A stretch of 64,000 nt of DNA from Skermanella aerolata KACC 11604 (GCF_000936425.1 NZ_AVFK01000016.1:1-64000); one strand, 5' to 3'. Positions 19,802-28,839 are shown, counted from the first letter of the stretch. Made by a program: numbers and translations. Notes: generated by a model from the letters alone, not told the origin.

Positions 19802-20410
19802 ATGGCACAGTCAGACGACGCGCGTGACAATGCCGCTTCGGGGGCTTCCCCCAAGCGCGGCCAGACCGGTTCGGGCGGCGGATCTGGCGGCAAGTCGGGT
19901 TCCCGGCGTACCGGCGGGGGCTCGGCCAAGGCACGTCGCAAGGCGGCTCGTTTGGCGGCGGTGCAAGCTCTCTATCAGGTCGATCTCAGCGGCACCAATA
20001 CCGAAACGGTCGTGGGCGAGTTCATCAAGCACCGGCTGGGTCATGAAGTGGACGGCGACACCTATGTCGCCGCCGACCCGCAGCTCTTCTCCGACATCCT
20101 GCGCGGCGCCAGCGCCCGTCAGGCTGAGCTGGACACCATGCTGACCTCCTGCCTGGACGCCACCTGGCCGGTTGACCGGCTGGAGCGGCTGACGCGGGCA
20201 ATCTTGCGGGCGGGAGCCTTCGAGCTTCTGGTCAACGTGGAAACCCATCCCCGCATCGTCATCAGCGAATACGTTGACGTGGCCCACGCCTTCTTCGCCG
20301 GCCGTGAGCCTGCGATGGTCAACGGCGTGCTCGACAAGCTGGCCCGTGCCATCCGCGCTGAAGATCTGGCATCTCCGGACCCGTCGCGTGCTCCAGCCGC
20401 CGGGCGCTGA
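19802..20410 (+). CDS. nusB: transcription antitermination factor NusB
   Basis: 202 residues from the ATG at 19802. The NusB fold starts at about residue 45 (ARRKAARLAAVQALYQVDLSG) and ends with RIVISEYVDVAHAFF and VNGVLDKLARAIR. NusB with NusE binds boxA of rRNA transcripts. Its first ~45 residues are a Gly/Ser/Arg/Lys-rich disordered extension absent from short NusB proteins and probably RNA-contacting. Placement after ribH is standard in proteobacteria. It overlaps thiL by 23 nt. Confidence 0.95.
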   Translation: MAQSDDARDNAASGASPKRGQTGSGGGSGGKSGSRRTGGGSAKARRKAARLAAVQALYQVDLSGTNTETVVGEFIKHRLGHEVDGDTYVAADPQLFSDILRGASARQAELDTMLTSCLDATWPVDRLERLTRAILRAGAFELLVNVETHPRIVISEYVDVAHAFFAGREPAMVNGVLDKLARAIRAEDLASPDPSRAPAAGR

Positions 20411-21374
20411 CAGCGCCGGCGAATTCGGCCGGATCGACCGCTACCTGAAGCCGCTGGCGGCGGGATTTCCCGGTGCGCTCGGTCTGACCGACGACGCCGC
20501 CGTGTTCGGCATCCCGCCCGACCGGGAACTGGTGATAACCACCGACGCCCTGGTCGCCGGCGTCCACTTCCTCCCCGACGATCCCCCCGCCGACATCGCC
20601 GCAAAGCTGCTGCGGGTCAACCTTTCCGACCTCGCCGCCATGGCGGCCGAGCCGCTGGCCTATTCCCTGGTCACCAGCCTGCCGACCGACATCGGCGACG
20701 GTTGGCTAGCCGCCTTTGCCGCCGGTCTGGCGGAGGACCAGAAGCGTTACGGCATCCACCTGATGGGCGGCGACTCGGTATCGACTCCCGGCCCCGTGAC
20801 CCTGTCGGTAACCGCCTTCGGCCTCGTGCCCAGGGGGCAGGCGCTCCGCCGTGGCACGGCGGGCGCGGGCGACTTGGTTTTCGTCAGCGGCACCATCGGT
20901 GACGCCGTCCTCGGCCTCCGCGTCCTCCAGGGCAAGCTGAACGCCGCCGATCCCGACCCGTTGATCGAGCGCTACCGCCGCCCGCAGCCCAGACTGTCCC
21001 TGGTGCCGACGCTGCGCCGCTTCGCGACGGCTGGCCTCGACGTCTCCGATGGTCTGGTCGCCGATCTGGCGCATCTCTGCGAAGTCTCAGGTTACGCTGC
21101 AACGATCAACGCCGACCGCGTGCCCCTGTCCACCGCTACCCGCGCCGCAGTCACCGCAGACCCGACCCTGCTCGCCACCGCCCTGACCGGCGGCGACGAC
21201 TACGAGATCGTCTTTACGGTAAAGCCCGAAGACCGCGAAGCACTGCTCGCCTCCGGTGCTGACGTGACCGAGATCGGCCGCCTGTCCCCGGACGGTGCCA
21301 CCGGCACCGTCACGGTGCTGGACGGTACCGGCGCAGCAATGCCCCTGACCGCCCGAGGTTGGACCCACTTTTGA
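20388..21374 (+). CDS. thiL: thiamine-monophosphate kinase
   Basis: 328 residues from the GTG at 20388, inside the end of nusB; family members begin a few residues before GEFGRIDRYL, so the open upstream frame is not part of it. Motifs: GLTDDAAVFG (Asp cluster for Mg-ATP), TTDALVAGVHF, RVNLSDLAAMAAEPLAY, GGDSVSTPGP, LDVSDGLVADLAHL and GGDDYEIVFTV. It phosphorylates thiamine phosphate to thiamine diphosphate. Translation is probably coupled to nusB. A palindromic element follows its stop by 14 nt. Confidence 0.95.
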   Translation: MLQPPGADSAGEFGRIDRYLKPLAAGFPGALGLTDDAAVFGIPPDRELVITTDALVAGVHFLPDDPPADIAAKLLRVNLSDLAAMAAEPLAYSLVTSLPTDIGDGWLAAFAAGLAEDQKRYGIHLMGGDSVSTPGPVTLSVTAFGLVPRGQALRRGTAGAGDLVFVSGTIGDAVLGLRVLQGKLNAADPDPLIERYRRPQPRLSLVPTLRRFATAGLDVSDGLVADLAHLCEVSGYAATINADRVPLSTATRAAVTADPTLLATALTGGDDYEIVFTVKPEDREALLASGADVTEIGRLSPDGATGTVTVLDGTGAAMPLTARGWTHF

Positions 21375-21388
21375 AAGCTCCCGAACAA

Positions 21389-21452
21389 GTGTTGGGCCAC
21401 GGCCCAACCTACGAAGCAGATCTCGTAGGTTGGGCCGTGGCCCAACAAGCAC
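21389..21452. repeat. palindromic dispersed element, copy 1
   Basis: 64 nt folding into a 23-bp perfect stem with an 8-nt loop; each arm is itself nearly palindromic (TTGGGCC AC GGCCCAA). A second copy at 29026-29090 is almost identical, including GCTCC and GAA just before it. It resembles REP/MITE-type elements. It sits just after thiL, where it could also stop transcription. Confidence 0.85.
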
Positions 21453-21476
21453 GTTACAGAGCACCCACGCCCCGCC

Positions 21477-22529
21477 TTACGGGAACATCGGCGCCTGCTC
21501 CAGCCCCATCGTCTCGATCAGGCCGTTCATCACGTTGAAGTTCTGGATCGCCTGACCCGAGGCGCCCTTCACCAGGTTATCCAGCACCGACAGCACGATG
21601 GCCCGCCCCGGCAGCCGGTCCTTGAAGACCGAGATGTGGACCTGATTGGACCCGCGCACATGCTTGGTGTGCGGCACCACGCCCGCCGGAAGCACCTGCA
21701 CGAACGGTTCGTTCTCGAACCGTGCCGCCAGGGCGGCCCGCAGGTCGTCCGGCCCGTTCTTGCCGGCCAGTTTGACGTAGGTCGTGATGAACTCGCCCCG
21801 GTTCATCGGGATCAGGTGCGGCGTGAACGCCATCGTCACCGGCACCCCTGCGGCGATGCTCAGCTCCTGCTCCATCTCCGGCATGTGGCGGTGATGGCCG
21901 ACGCCGTAGGCGTGCATGCCCTCCGACACTTCGCAGAACAGGTTCGCCTGCTTGGCGTCGCGACCGGCGCCGCTGACGCCCGACTTGGCGTCCACGATGA
22001 TGTCGTCGGTCTGGATCAGCCCGTCCAGGACCAGCGGCAGCAGCGGAATCAACGTCGCGGTCGGGTAGCAGCCGGGATTGGCGACCAGCCGCGCGCTCCG
22101 CACGCCCTGACGGTTGAACTCCGTCAGGCCGTAGACTGCCTCGCGCTGAAGCTCGACGGCGGCGTGTTCATGGCCGTACCACTGGGCATAGCTGGCCGGA
22201 TCGGACAGACGGAAGTCGGCGGACAGGTCCACGATCTTGACCGTGTGGGGCAGCGCCCGGATGATTTCCTGTGTCGTGCCGTGGGGCAGGCCGCAGAAGA
22301 CGAAGTCGATTTCCGACCAGTCCACCTGCTCGATCTTCACCAGATTGGGCAGGTTCAGGTATGCCAGATGCGGGAAGACCTCGGCCAGCGGCTTGCCGGC
22401 CTGACGCTCGGCCGTCAGGACGCGGACATCGGCGGCCGGGTGGCGGGCAAGCATGCGGACCAGTTCGGCGCCGGTGTAACCACTGGCTCCCAGGATGGCG
22501 ATCCGGATCTGATCGACCGATTCGGGCAT
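21477..22529 (-). CDS. argC: N-acetyl-gamma-glutamyl-phosphate reductase
   Basis: 350 residues from the ATG at 22529, which has GGGAG 8 nt upstream; ATG 22544 lacks one. The Rossmann NADP site is ILGASGYTGAELVR (12-25); the catalytic Cys is C154 in LVANPGCYPTAT; the SGVSGAGRDAK and GVGHHRHMPEMEQEL segments with the active-site His are intact. It is the third step of arginine synthesis. It lies downstream of rplM-rpsI but is separated by a terminator. Confidence 0.96.
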   Translation of the reverse strand: MPESVDQIRIAILGASGYTGAELVRMLARHPAADVRVLTAERQAGKPLAEVFPHLAYLNLPNLVKIEQVDWSEIDFVFCGLPHGTTQEIIRALPHTVKIVDLSADFRLSDPASYAQWYGHEHAAVELQREAVYGLTEFNRQGVRSARLVANPGCYPTATLIPLLPLVLDGLIQTDDIIVDAKSGVSGAGRDAKQANLFCEVSEGMHAYGVGHHRHMPEMEQELSIAAGVPVTMAFTPHLIPMNRGEFITTYVKLAGKNGPDDLRAALAARFENEPFVQVLPAGVVPHTKHVRGSNQVHISVFKDRLPGRAIVLSVLDNLVKGASGQAIQNFNVMNGLIETMGLEQAPMFP

Positions 22530-22582
22530 CTGACTAACTCCCATAGGCGAAGGGCAGGGGACGAAGCTTGAAGCTGCGGATG

Positions 22583-22619
22583 CAAAAACGAACAGGGCGC
22601 CCCGGATCGGGACGCCCTG
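22583..22619 (-). terminator. rho-independent terminator after rpsI
   Basis: On the minus strand, CAGGGCG and CGCCCTG arms enclose a GC-rich loop (22593-22619) and run into TTCGTTTTTGC (22583-22592). It is 38 nt past the rpsI stop and just upstream of argC. Confidence 0.8.
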
Positions 22620-22656
22620 CCGCAGTATAACCAGAAATGCGGTGTGTTGGTGCCGA

Positions 22657-23157
22657 TCAGCGCTTCGAGAACTGGAAGCTGCGACGGGCCTTCGCACGGC
22701 CGTACTTCTTACGCTCGACGACGCGGGCGTCGCGCGTCAGGAAGCCGGCTGCCTTCAGCGGCGGACGCAGGCCCGGCTCGTAGTAGGTCAGGGCCTTGGA
22801 GATGCCGTGACGGACAGCACCGGCCTGACCGGACAGACCGCCGCCGGCGACCGTCGCCATCACGTCGTACTGGTCGATGCGGGCGGCGATCTCGAACGGC
22901 TGGTTCAGCAGCATGCGCAGAACCGGACGGGCGAAGTAGACGCCGATGTCGCGGCCGTTGACGGTGACCTTGCCGGAACCCGGCTTGATCCAGACGCGGG
23001 CGACCGCGTTCTTCCGCTTGCCGGTGGCATAGGCGCGGCCCTGGGCGTCGATCTTCGGCTCGGGTGCGGCCTGCTCGGAAACGACGGCGGTGGCGGTCGA
23101 AGAAGAACCGCCGGTCAGGTTCTTAAGATCGGCGAGAGTGGTGGTAACCTGCGCCAT
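22657..23157 (-). CDS. rpsI: 30S ribosomal protein S9
   Basis: 166 residues. The conserved S9 domain begins at [21 protein letters not shown] (~40) and ends with the universal [16 protein letters not shown], whose tail reaches the P-site tRNA. The ~38-residue N-terminal extension ([13 protein letters not shown]...) is common in alphaproteobacteria. It starts 3 bp after the rplM stop. Confidence 0.98.
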   Translation of the reverse strand: MAQVTTTLADLKNLTGGSSSTATAVVSEQAAPEPKIDAQGRAYATGKRKNAVARVWIKPGSGKVTVNGRDIGVYFARPVLRMLLNQPFEIAARIDQYDVMATVAGGGLSGQAGAVRHGISKALTYYEPGLRPPLKAAGFLTRDARVVERKKYGRAKARRSFQFSKR

Positions 23158-23160
23158 GAT

Positions 23161-23625
23161 TTACGAGATCCTCTTGTTCTTCGGGTTCAGGGCGCCGACG
23201 TCCAGAACTTCCGGCTGCTGGGCTTCATGCGGATGGACGGCACCGCCGTAAACCTTCAGGTTGCCCATCTGCTTGCGGCCGAGCGGACCACGAGGAACCA
23301 TGCGCTCGACGGCCTTGATGACCACGCGCTCCGGGTACTTGCCATCCAGGATCTGACCCTTGGAACGGCCCTTGATGCCGCCGGGATAGCCGGTGTGCCA
23401 GTAGAAGATATCGTCATTGCGCTTGTTGCCCGTCAGACGGACCTTCTGGGCATTGATCACGATGATGTTGTCGCCGCAATCGACATGCGGCGTATAAAAG
23501 GGCTTGTGCTTGCCGCGCAAGATATTGGCGATGATGCTCGCCATGCGGCCGAGGACGAGGCCTTCCGCGTCGATGATGAACCACTTCTTCTCGACTTCGG
23601 ACGGCTTCAGGGACAGGGTCTGCAT
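23161..23625 (-). CDS. rplM: 50S ribosomal protein L13
   Basis: 154 residues from the ATG at 23625 ([22 protein letters not shown]); the upstream in-frame extension is leader. Contains [38 protein letters not shown] and the [18 protein letters not shown] signature. L13 is an early assembly protein of the large subunit. It is first in the rplM-rpsI operon; GAGAG lies 4-8 nt before the ATG. Confidence 0.98.
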   Translation of the reverse strand: MQTLSLKPSEVEKKWFIIDAEGLVLGRMASIIANILRGKHKPFYTPHVDCGDNIIVINAQKVRLTGNKRNDDIFYWHTGYPGGIKGRSKGQILDGKYPERVVIKAVERMVPRGPLGRKQMGNLKVYGGAVHPHEAQQPEVLDVGALNPKNKRIS

Positions 23626-23691
23626 TGCCACTCTCTCATGAAATACCGGATGCGGCACGAGAGCGGGACTCCCTTGCCGAAGTTGGCCGGT

Positions 23692-23721
23692 GTTGTAGGG
23701 TGCGCACACCCCGAGAGTCAA
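23692..23721 (-). promoter_or_regulatory. predicted sigma-70-type promoter of rplM-rpsI
   Basis: On the minus strand TTGACT (23716-23721) and TACAAC (23692-23697) are 18 nt apart, with the start codon about 65 nt downstream. This is a pattern match only. Confidence 0.45.
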
Positions 23722-23755
23722 CGGAAAAGCGCTTGAAGCACAGTGATTTAGGTGT

Positions 23756-23773
23756 GCGGTATTATAATACCGC
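23756..23773. promoter_or_regulatory. perfect 18-nt palindrome, possible operator
   Basis: GCGGTATTATAATACCGC is perfectly self-complementary and AT-rich at the centre. It lies 35 nt upstream of the predicted rplM -35 box and contains TATAAT on both strands. It could be a repressor site or a second promoter. Confidence 0.4.
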
Positions 23774-23847
23774 TTCGTTTAACCCCTTGCGCCAGAATGA
23801 TTTTTTCCTCTGAAGCGTCGGAGCGGTACCCAAATACCGTGTCATCC

Positions 23848-24306
23848 TCACGCCAGCATCGTCACCGGCGGCCGGTCCGGCGGTATGCTGTAAGTCCCCG
23901 TGACATGGGCCACCGGCTCGTCCTCGCCCTCCGAATAGAGCAGCACGTCGCCATAGGCCAGCCGCTTGCCCAGCTTCAGGATTCGCGCCTCGGCGATCAC
24001 GCCGAACTGGCCGGGCTTGCGCAGGAAGTTGATGGTCATGCTGGTCGTCACCGCCAGTTCGACCCGTCCGATCAGGCTCAGCACCGCGCCGTACAATGCC
24101 ACGTCGGCCAGCCCGAACAGGGCAGGGCCGGTCACGGTGCCGCCTGGACGGACGAAGTCCGTGCGGTACGGCATGCGCAGGCGTATCGTTCCGGCTCCGA
24201 CGCTTTCCACTGTGACGCCGTAGCTGCCGACCAGCGGCACGCCTTCCCGGATCAGCGTTTCAAGCTCGGCCGCCGCGATGGCGGAGGTATCGTCGCTATG
24301 GCTCAT
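23848..24306 (-). CDS. PaaI-family hotdog thioesterase
   Basis: 152 residues, single hotdog fold. MPYRTDFVRPGGTVTGPALFGLADVALYGAV shows the central helix with GG in place of the HGG turn and the acidic residue (Asp of LADVALY). Then TTSMTINFLRKP and GDVLLYSEGEDEPVAHVTGTYSIP complete the fold. It hydrolyses an acyl-CoA of unknown type. Convergent partners are absent; the ech-like gene is divergent upstream. It is not closely related to the thioesterase at 5106. Confidence 0.8.
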   Translation of the reverse strand: MSHSDDTSAIAAAELETLIREGVPLVGSYGVTVESVGAGTIRLRMPYRTDFVRPGGTVTGPALFGLADVALYGAVLSLIGRVELAVTTSMTINFLRKPGQFGVIAEARILKLGKRLAYGDVLLYSEGEDEPVAHVTGTYSIPPDRPPVTMLA

Positions 24307-24442
24307 GCTTTCCGCCCCATGTTTTCTGGCCCAATGTTTTATGACTTCACTTTAAACCATCATTGAAACCGATTGGCGCATGGTTTCTGATGCCCCAAAT
24401 CGCCACATCGGCAAAGACCATAAAAACCGGGAGAACGCCGCC

Positions 24443-25246
24443 ATGACCGCACAGACCGCCACCCCAGCCGGAGAACCGATCCTGCTGCGCGAGGTCGCCG
24501 ACGGCGTCGCCACGCTGACCCTCAACCGCCCGTCGGCCCGCAACGCCCTCTCGATGGAGCTGATGACCCTTCTGACGGAGGAGCTTGAGGACATCGGCCA
24601 GGACAGGAGCATCCGCGTCGTCGTGCTGGCAGGATCCGGCCCGGCGTTCTGCGCCGGCCACGATCTCAAGGAGATCCGCGCCAACCCTGGCAGGGAGATC
24701 TATCAGGCGCTGTTCCAGCAATGCTCCAAGCTGATGCTGACGATCACCAGGCTGCCCCAGCCGGTGATCGCCAAGGTCCACGGCATCGCGACGGCGGCCG
24801 GCTGCCAGCTCGTCGCCACCTGCGACCTCGCCATTGCGGCGGACACCACCCGCTTCGCCACACCCGGCGTCAATATCGGCCTGTTCTGCTCGACCCCGAT
24901 GGTGGCCCTGACGCGTGCCGTCGGCCGCAAGCACGCGATGGAGATGCTGTTGACCGGCGACATGATCGGCAGCGGCGACGCCGTCATGTTCGGCCTGATC
25001 AACCAGACCGTTCCGGAAGCGGAACTGGACGCCACCGTCCAGCAACTGGCCGCCCAGATCGCCTCTAAGTCGCCGCTGACGCTGGCGATCGGCAAGGAAG
25101 CCTTCTATCAGCAGATCGACATGCCCCTGGAGCAAGCCTACGCCTATGCCAGCGACGTCATGGCCAGCAACATGCTGGCCCGCGACGCGGAGGAAGGCAT
25201 CGATGCCTTCCTGGGCAAGCGCCACCCCGTATGGGAAGGCCGCTGA
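24443..25246 (+). CDS. enoyl-CoA hydratase/isomerase homologue (ECHDC3-like), catalytic glutamates absent
   Basis: 267 residues from the ATG at 24443 (GGGAG 9 nt upstream). Crotonase fold: TLNRPSARNALS, oxyanion-hole AGSGPAFCAGHDLKEI, GIATAAGCQLVATCDLAIAA and FATPGVNIGLFCSTP. The first catalytic Glu of crotonase (CEL) is Gln here (CQL), and the second (PE before the GxxP turn) is Gly, so hydration is not expected. This pattern is that of the ECHDC3 group. It is followed by a CoA-binding protein gene and metY, a set that looks like one operon. Confidence 0.85.
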   Translation: MTAQTATPAGEPILLREVADGVATLTLNRPSARNALSMELMTLLTEELEDIGQDRSIRVVVLAGSGPAFCAGHDLKEIRANPGREIYQALFQQCSKLMLTITRLPQPVIAKVHGIATAAGCQLVATCDLAIAADTTRFATPGVNIGLFCSTPMVALTRAVGRKHAMEMLLTGDMIGSGDAVMFGLINQTVPEAELDATVQQLAAQIASKSPLTLAIGKEAFYQQIDMPLEQAYAYASDVMASNMLARDAEEGIDAFLGKRHPVWEGR

Positions 25247-25266
25247 GGCGGCAACAGGCGGAAATC

Positions 25267-25767
25267 ATGCAGCACGACACCTACGGCGACAGCTACCTGT
25301 CCGACATCCTCGCCTCCGTGAAGACGATTGCCATGGTCGGCGCCAGCACCAACTGGAACCGGCCCAGCTATTTCGTCATGAAGTACCTGCAATCCAAGGG
25401 CTTCCGCGTCATCCCGGTCAATCCCGGCGTCGCCGGCGAGCAATTGCTAGGCGAAACCGTGTACGCGCGGCTGGAGGACATCCCCGACCCCGTCGATATG
25501 GTCGATGTCTTCCGCAACGCGGAGGCCGCCGGCCCGGTCACCGACAGCGCCATCGCGATCAACGCCCGCATCGTCTGGATGCAGATCGGCGTCCGCAACG
25601 ACGAGGCGGCGGCCAGGGCGGAAGCAGCTGGCCTGAAGGTCGTCATGAACCGCTGCCCCAAGATCGAATACATGCGCCTGCACGGTGAGATCGGTTGGAA
25701 CGGCATCAATTCCAACGTCATCACCAACCGCAAGCGGCCGGTCAAAGCCGTCAAGAAACTGATGTAA
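25267..25767 (+). CDS. CoA-binding domain protein (YccU-like)
   Basis: 166 residues from the ATG at 25267. It is a stand-alone Rossmann CoA-binding domain: IAMVGASTNWNRPSYFVMKYL, GFRVIPVNPGVAGEQLLGE, VDMVDVFRN and RIVWMQIGVRNDEAA, ending in VMNRCPKIEY as in the YccU/DUF-like family. It binds CoA or a nucleotide, but no enzyme activity is established. It lies 20 nt after the ech-like gene and 15 nt before metY. Confidence 0.88.
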   Translation: MQHDTYGDSYLSDILASVKTIAMVGASTNWNRPSYFVMKYLQSKGFRVIPVNPGVAGEQLLGETVYARLEDIPDPVDMVDVFRNAEAAGPVTDSAIAINARIVWMQIGVRNDEAAARAEAAGLKVVMNRCPKIEYMRLHGEIGWNGINSNVITNRKRPVKAVKKLM

Positions 25768-25782
25768 GGGGACCACAACGCC

Positions 25783-27090
25783 ATGACCGACCAGCCAAAT
25801 GAACAGCGGACCTTTGGGTTTGAAACGCGCGCCGTCCATGCCGGCGCCGCACCCGATCCCGCCACCGGCGCCCGCGCCACGCCGATCTACCAGACCACCA
25901 GCTACGTTTTCGACGACGTCGAGGACGCGGCGGCGCTGTTCAACCTACAGAAGATGGGCTTCATCTACTCCCGTCTGACCAACCCGACCGTTTCGGTACT
26001 GGAAGAACGCATCGCCAGCCTGGAAGGCGGGCGCGGCGCCACCGCGACCTCGTCCGGTCACGCGGCCCAGATGCTGACCTTCTTCGCGCTGATGTCGCCG
26101 GGGGAAGAATTCCTGTCGTCGCGCAAGCTCTATGGCGGCTCGCTCAACCAGTTCGCCAACAGCTTCCCCCGCGCCTTCGGCTGGAAGGCGATCTTCGTCG
26201 ATGGCGAGGATGCCGACAGCTATCGCAGGGCGTTGACGCCCAAGACCAAGGCGATCTTCATCGAAAGCCTCGCCAACCCCGGCGGCGTCGTTTCCGACAT
26301 CGCCGCGATAGCGGAAGTGGCGCGGGAAGCGAACATCCCCCTCATCGTCGACAACACGATGGCGACCCCGTACCTGTGCCGCCCGATCGAGCACGGCGCC
26401 ACGCTGGTCGTCCATTCCACCACCAAGTTCCTGTCGGGACACGGCAACTCGGTCGGCGGCGTCGTTGTCGACAGCGGCAAGTTCGACTGGACCGCAGCCG
26501 GCAAGTATCCGGCCCTGAGCGATCCGGAGCCTGGCTACCACGGCCTCCGCTTCCACGAGACTTTCGGCGATCTGGCCTTCACGATCCATGCCCACGCCAT
26601 CGGCCTGCGCGACCTGGGGCCGAACCAGCAGCCGATGAACGCCTTCCTGACCATCACCGGCATCGAAACGCTGGCGCTCCGCATGGAACGCCACTGCGCC
26701 AACGCCTTGAAAGTCGCGGAATTCCTGCAAGGCCATCCCGCCGTCGCCTGGGTCAACTATGCCGGCCTGCCGGATAGCCCCTATAACGCGCTGTCCCGCA
26801 AATACATGCCCAAGGGCGCAGGGTCGGTCTTCACCTTCGGCCTCAAGGGCGGCTTCGACGCCGGCGTCGCGATGGTCGAAGGCGTCGAACTGTTCAGCCA
26901 CCTCGCCAATATCGGCGACACCCGCTCGCTGATCATCCACCCGGCCTCGACCACCCACCGCCAGCTTTCCGAGGAAGGGCTGAAGGCGTCTGGGGCCACG
27001 CCGGACGTCATCCGCCTCTCGATCGGGATCGAGAGCGCCGAAGACATCATCGCCGACCTGGATCAGGCCCTGAAGAAAGCAGTCCGGTAG
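25783..27090 (+). CDS. metY: O-acetylhomoserine aminocarboxypropyltransferase / sulfhydrylase
   Basis: 435 residues, typical for MetY. It is a PLP enzyme of the Cys/Met metabolism family. YSRLTNPTVSVLEERIASLEGG is the substrate/PLP loop of the neighbouring subunit; VHSTTKFLSGHGNSVGG holds the Schiff-base Lys; the tail IGDTRSLIIHPASTTHRQL is conserved. It makes homocysteine from O-acetylhomoserine and sulfide. AGGGGA lies ~9 nt before the ATG. Third gene of the ech-like cluster; convergent with the MFS gene. Confidence 0.93.
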   Translation: MTDQPNEQRTFGFETRAVHAGAAPDPATGARATPIYQTTSYVFDDVEDAAALFNLQKMGFIYSRLTNPTVSVLEERIASLEGGRGATATSSGHAAQMLTFFALMSPGEEFLSSRKLYGGSLNQFANSFPRAFGWKAIFVDGEDADSYRRALTPKTKAIFIESLANPGGVVSDIAAIAEVAREANIPLIVDNTMATPYLCRPIEHGATLVVHSTTKFLSGHGNSVGGVVVDSGKFDWTAAGKYPALSDPEPGYHGLRFHETFGDLAFTIHAHAIGLRDLGPNQQPMNAFLTITGIETLALRMERHCANALKVAEFLQGHPAVAWVNYAGLPDSPYNALSRKYMPKGAGSVFTFGLKGGFDAGVAMVEGVELFSHLANIGDTRSLIIHPASTTHRQLSEEGLKASGATPDVIRLSIGIESAEDIIADLDQALKKAVR

Positions 27091-27103
27091 AAAGCCGCTT
27101 CGG

Positions 27104-28339
27104 TCACTCGGCCCCGACAGCGGGGGCTACCATCGGCGACGCCATCACCGGCGTCGCCGGTACCGCTGCCGGCTCTTCCTTCGGCAGCAGCAGCGCCGCC
27201 AGGAAGGCGGTCGCGGCGAACCCGCCCAGCATCAGGAACAGCCAATAGAAATCGGTGCTCCAGCCATAGGCCAGCGCCACCAGTTGCACGCCCAGGGGAG
27301 CAACGCCGAACGACAGGATGAACTTGGAGCCGAACGCCAGCCCCTGGTGCCGGGCAGGGGTATAGCGGGCCAGCAGCAGGTTCTCCGACGGTATCTGAAG
27401 GCTCTGCGTGAACACCATCAGGGCCGCGACCACCAGCAGCGGGAAGCCCGAGAAGCTGGATGCGATCAGCAGCAGAGGGATCTGGATCAACAGGCAGAAG
27501 ACATAGACCCGCTTCAGCGGGTAGCGGTCCGACAGCATGCCGCCGACGAACTGCGAGCCGCTGGCGAACAGGTATACCAGCGTCACCAGTCCGCCTACCC
27601 CCAGCGTGCCGTCGCCCACCAGCCCGGTCATCCGCTCGCCGAACCATTTGGGCATCGCGGTCACGGTAGCCTGGAAGATCAGCCCGGCGCAGACCATCGT
27701 CACCGACAGCACGACGAAGGCGCGGATCGCGTCGCTCCGGTTGGTCCCGACCTGCGGCCTCAGGTCACGCGGCCGGTCGGTGACCACGCCCGTGGCGATC
27801 AGGCCCAGCAGCACCAATCCGGTACCGAAACAAACCGCTCCCGGAACGATGAAGGCCGCCCGCCAGTTTACCAGTTCGGTAAGGCCGCCGGCGATCAAGG
27901 CGGCGCTGGCGATCCCTAAGCTGCCGAAGATTCCCATGACGCCGAGCGCACGTCCCCGATTGACCGCGTTCTTGATCGTCCACGACATGCCGACCGGATG
28001 GTAGATCGATGCACCCAGACCCAGCACGGCCAGTCCGACCGCCAAGCCCGTCGTTCCGCCGGCCAGCCCCGACAGTACGGCGCCCGTACCCGTCAGCAGG
28101 AAGAACACGACCATCATCTTGGCATCGCTCCAGCGGTCGCCCAGCCAGCCGGCCAGCGGCGCTCCGACACCGATCATCAGGGACCCGATGGTCCACAGCC
28201 GGATCAGCTCGTCGTAACCGATCGCCCAGTCCCGCTCCAGCCCCAGGACGACCGTGAGATACAGGGCCGACAGCACATGCATGAAGGCATGGCCGATGCA
28301 CGAGAACCCCAGGGACAGGCGCGTGGACGCGGGAGACAT
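27104..28339 (-). CDS. MFS transporter (fosmidomycin-resistance-like)
   Basis: 411 residues from the ATG at 28339, which has GAAAGG 7 nt upstream; the longer frame to 28468 has no such site. Twelve hydrophobic helices in two six-helix halves. The GDRWSDAK loop between helices 2 and 3 is the MFS signature, and GASIYHPVGMS in the first half resembles the Fsr drug-efflux group. Substrate unknown. The tail is Ala/Val/Pro-rich. It is convergent with metY (13-bp gap). Confidence 0.85.
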   Translation of the reverse strand: MSPASTRLSLGFSCIGHAFMHVLSALYLTVVLGLERDWAIGYDELIRLWTIGSLMIGVGAPLAGWLGDRWSDAKMMVVFFLLTGTGAVLSGLAGGTTGLAVGLAVLGLGASIYHPVGMSWTIKNAVNRGRALGVMGIFGSLGIASAALIAGGLTELVNWRAAFIVPGAVCFGTGLVLLGLIATGVVTDRPRDLRPQVGTNRSDAIRAFVVLSVTMVCAGLIFQATVTAMPKWFGERMTGLVGDGTLGVGGLVTLVYLFASGSQFVGGMLSDRYPLKRVYVFCLLIQIPLLLIASSFSGFPLLVVAALMVFTQSLQIPSENLLLARYTPARHQGLAFGSKFILSFGVAPLGVQLVALAYGWSTDFYWLFLMLGGFAATAFLAALLLPKEEPAAVPATPVMASPMVAPAVGAE

Positions 28340-28507
28340 ACTGGAACCTTTCAAAAGAGGCTCGCGAAACGTCGCACAAGGGTGTTGGCGCGGGCAAGTT
28401 GCAGAGGGCGCATGGCACATATGCGCGACTTGTTGGATTGACACGCCCGCTGACGTAAGATGCCGCAACCGTCAAATCACCTGCCACCCTTCTGCCCGGA
28501 CCTCTCC

Positions 28508-28801
28508 ATGACCGCCTCTCCTGAAACCTGTGCCGTGCCGGAAGACCGGTACCTGCACTGGCTGCGCCGTGGCCTGAGCCAACCCGGTGGCAAGCTCCCC
28601 CTGTTCGACGAGGAGGGGCAGCGGATCGACCGCGAGATCGTCAAGGCCTGTATCGCCGCCGGATGGGCCGAGCGCTGGTTCAAGAACCCGCTGAAACCCG
28701 ACTGGGTCGTCTGCCGCATCACCGATGCCGGACGCGCCGTCCTGACACCGCACTTTGAAGACGCAAAAATATCTCAGCGTGGCGATACGTCGCAGCCTTG
28801 A
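28508..28801 (+). CDS. small conserved protein of unknown function
   Basis: 97 residues from the ATG at 28508. It has no signal peptide or membrane segment. The middle, DRYLHWLRRGLSQPGGKLPLFDEEGQRIDREIVKACIAAGWAERW, then LKPDWVVCRITDAGRAVL, is laid out like a small winged helix with a wing and last strand. A regulatory or nucleic-acid role is a guess. It is divergent from the MFS gene, 169 bp apart. Confidence 0.6.
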   Translation: MTASPETCAVPEDRYLHWLRRGLSQPGGKLPLFDEEGQRIDREIVKACIAAGWAERWFKNPLKPDWVVCRITDAGRAVLTPHFEDAKISQRGDTSQP

Positions 28802-28839
28802 CATAACTCGGCATTCAATGCATAACTGACTTCCGGTTA

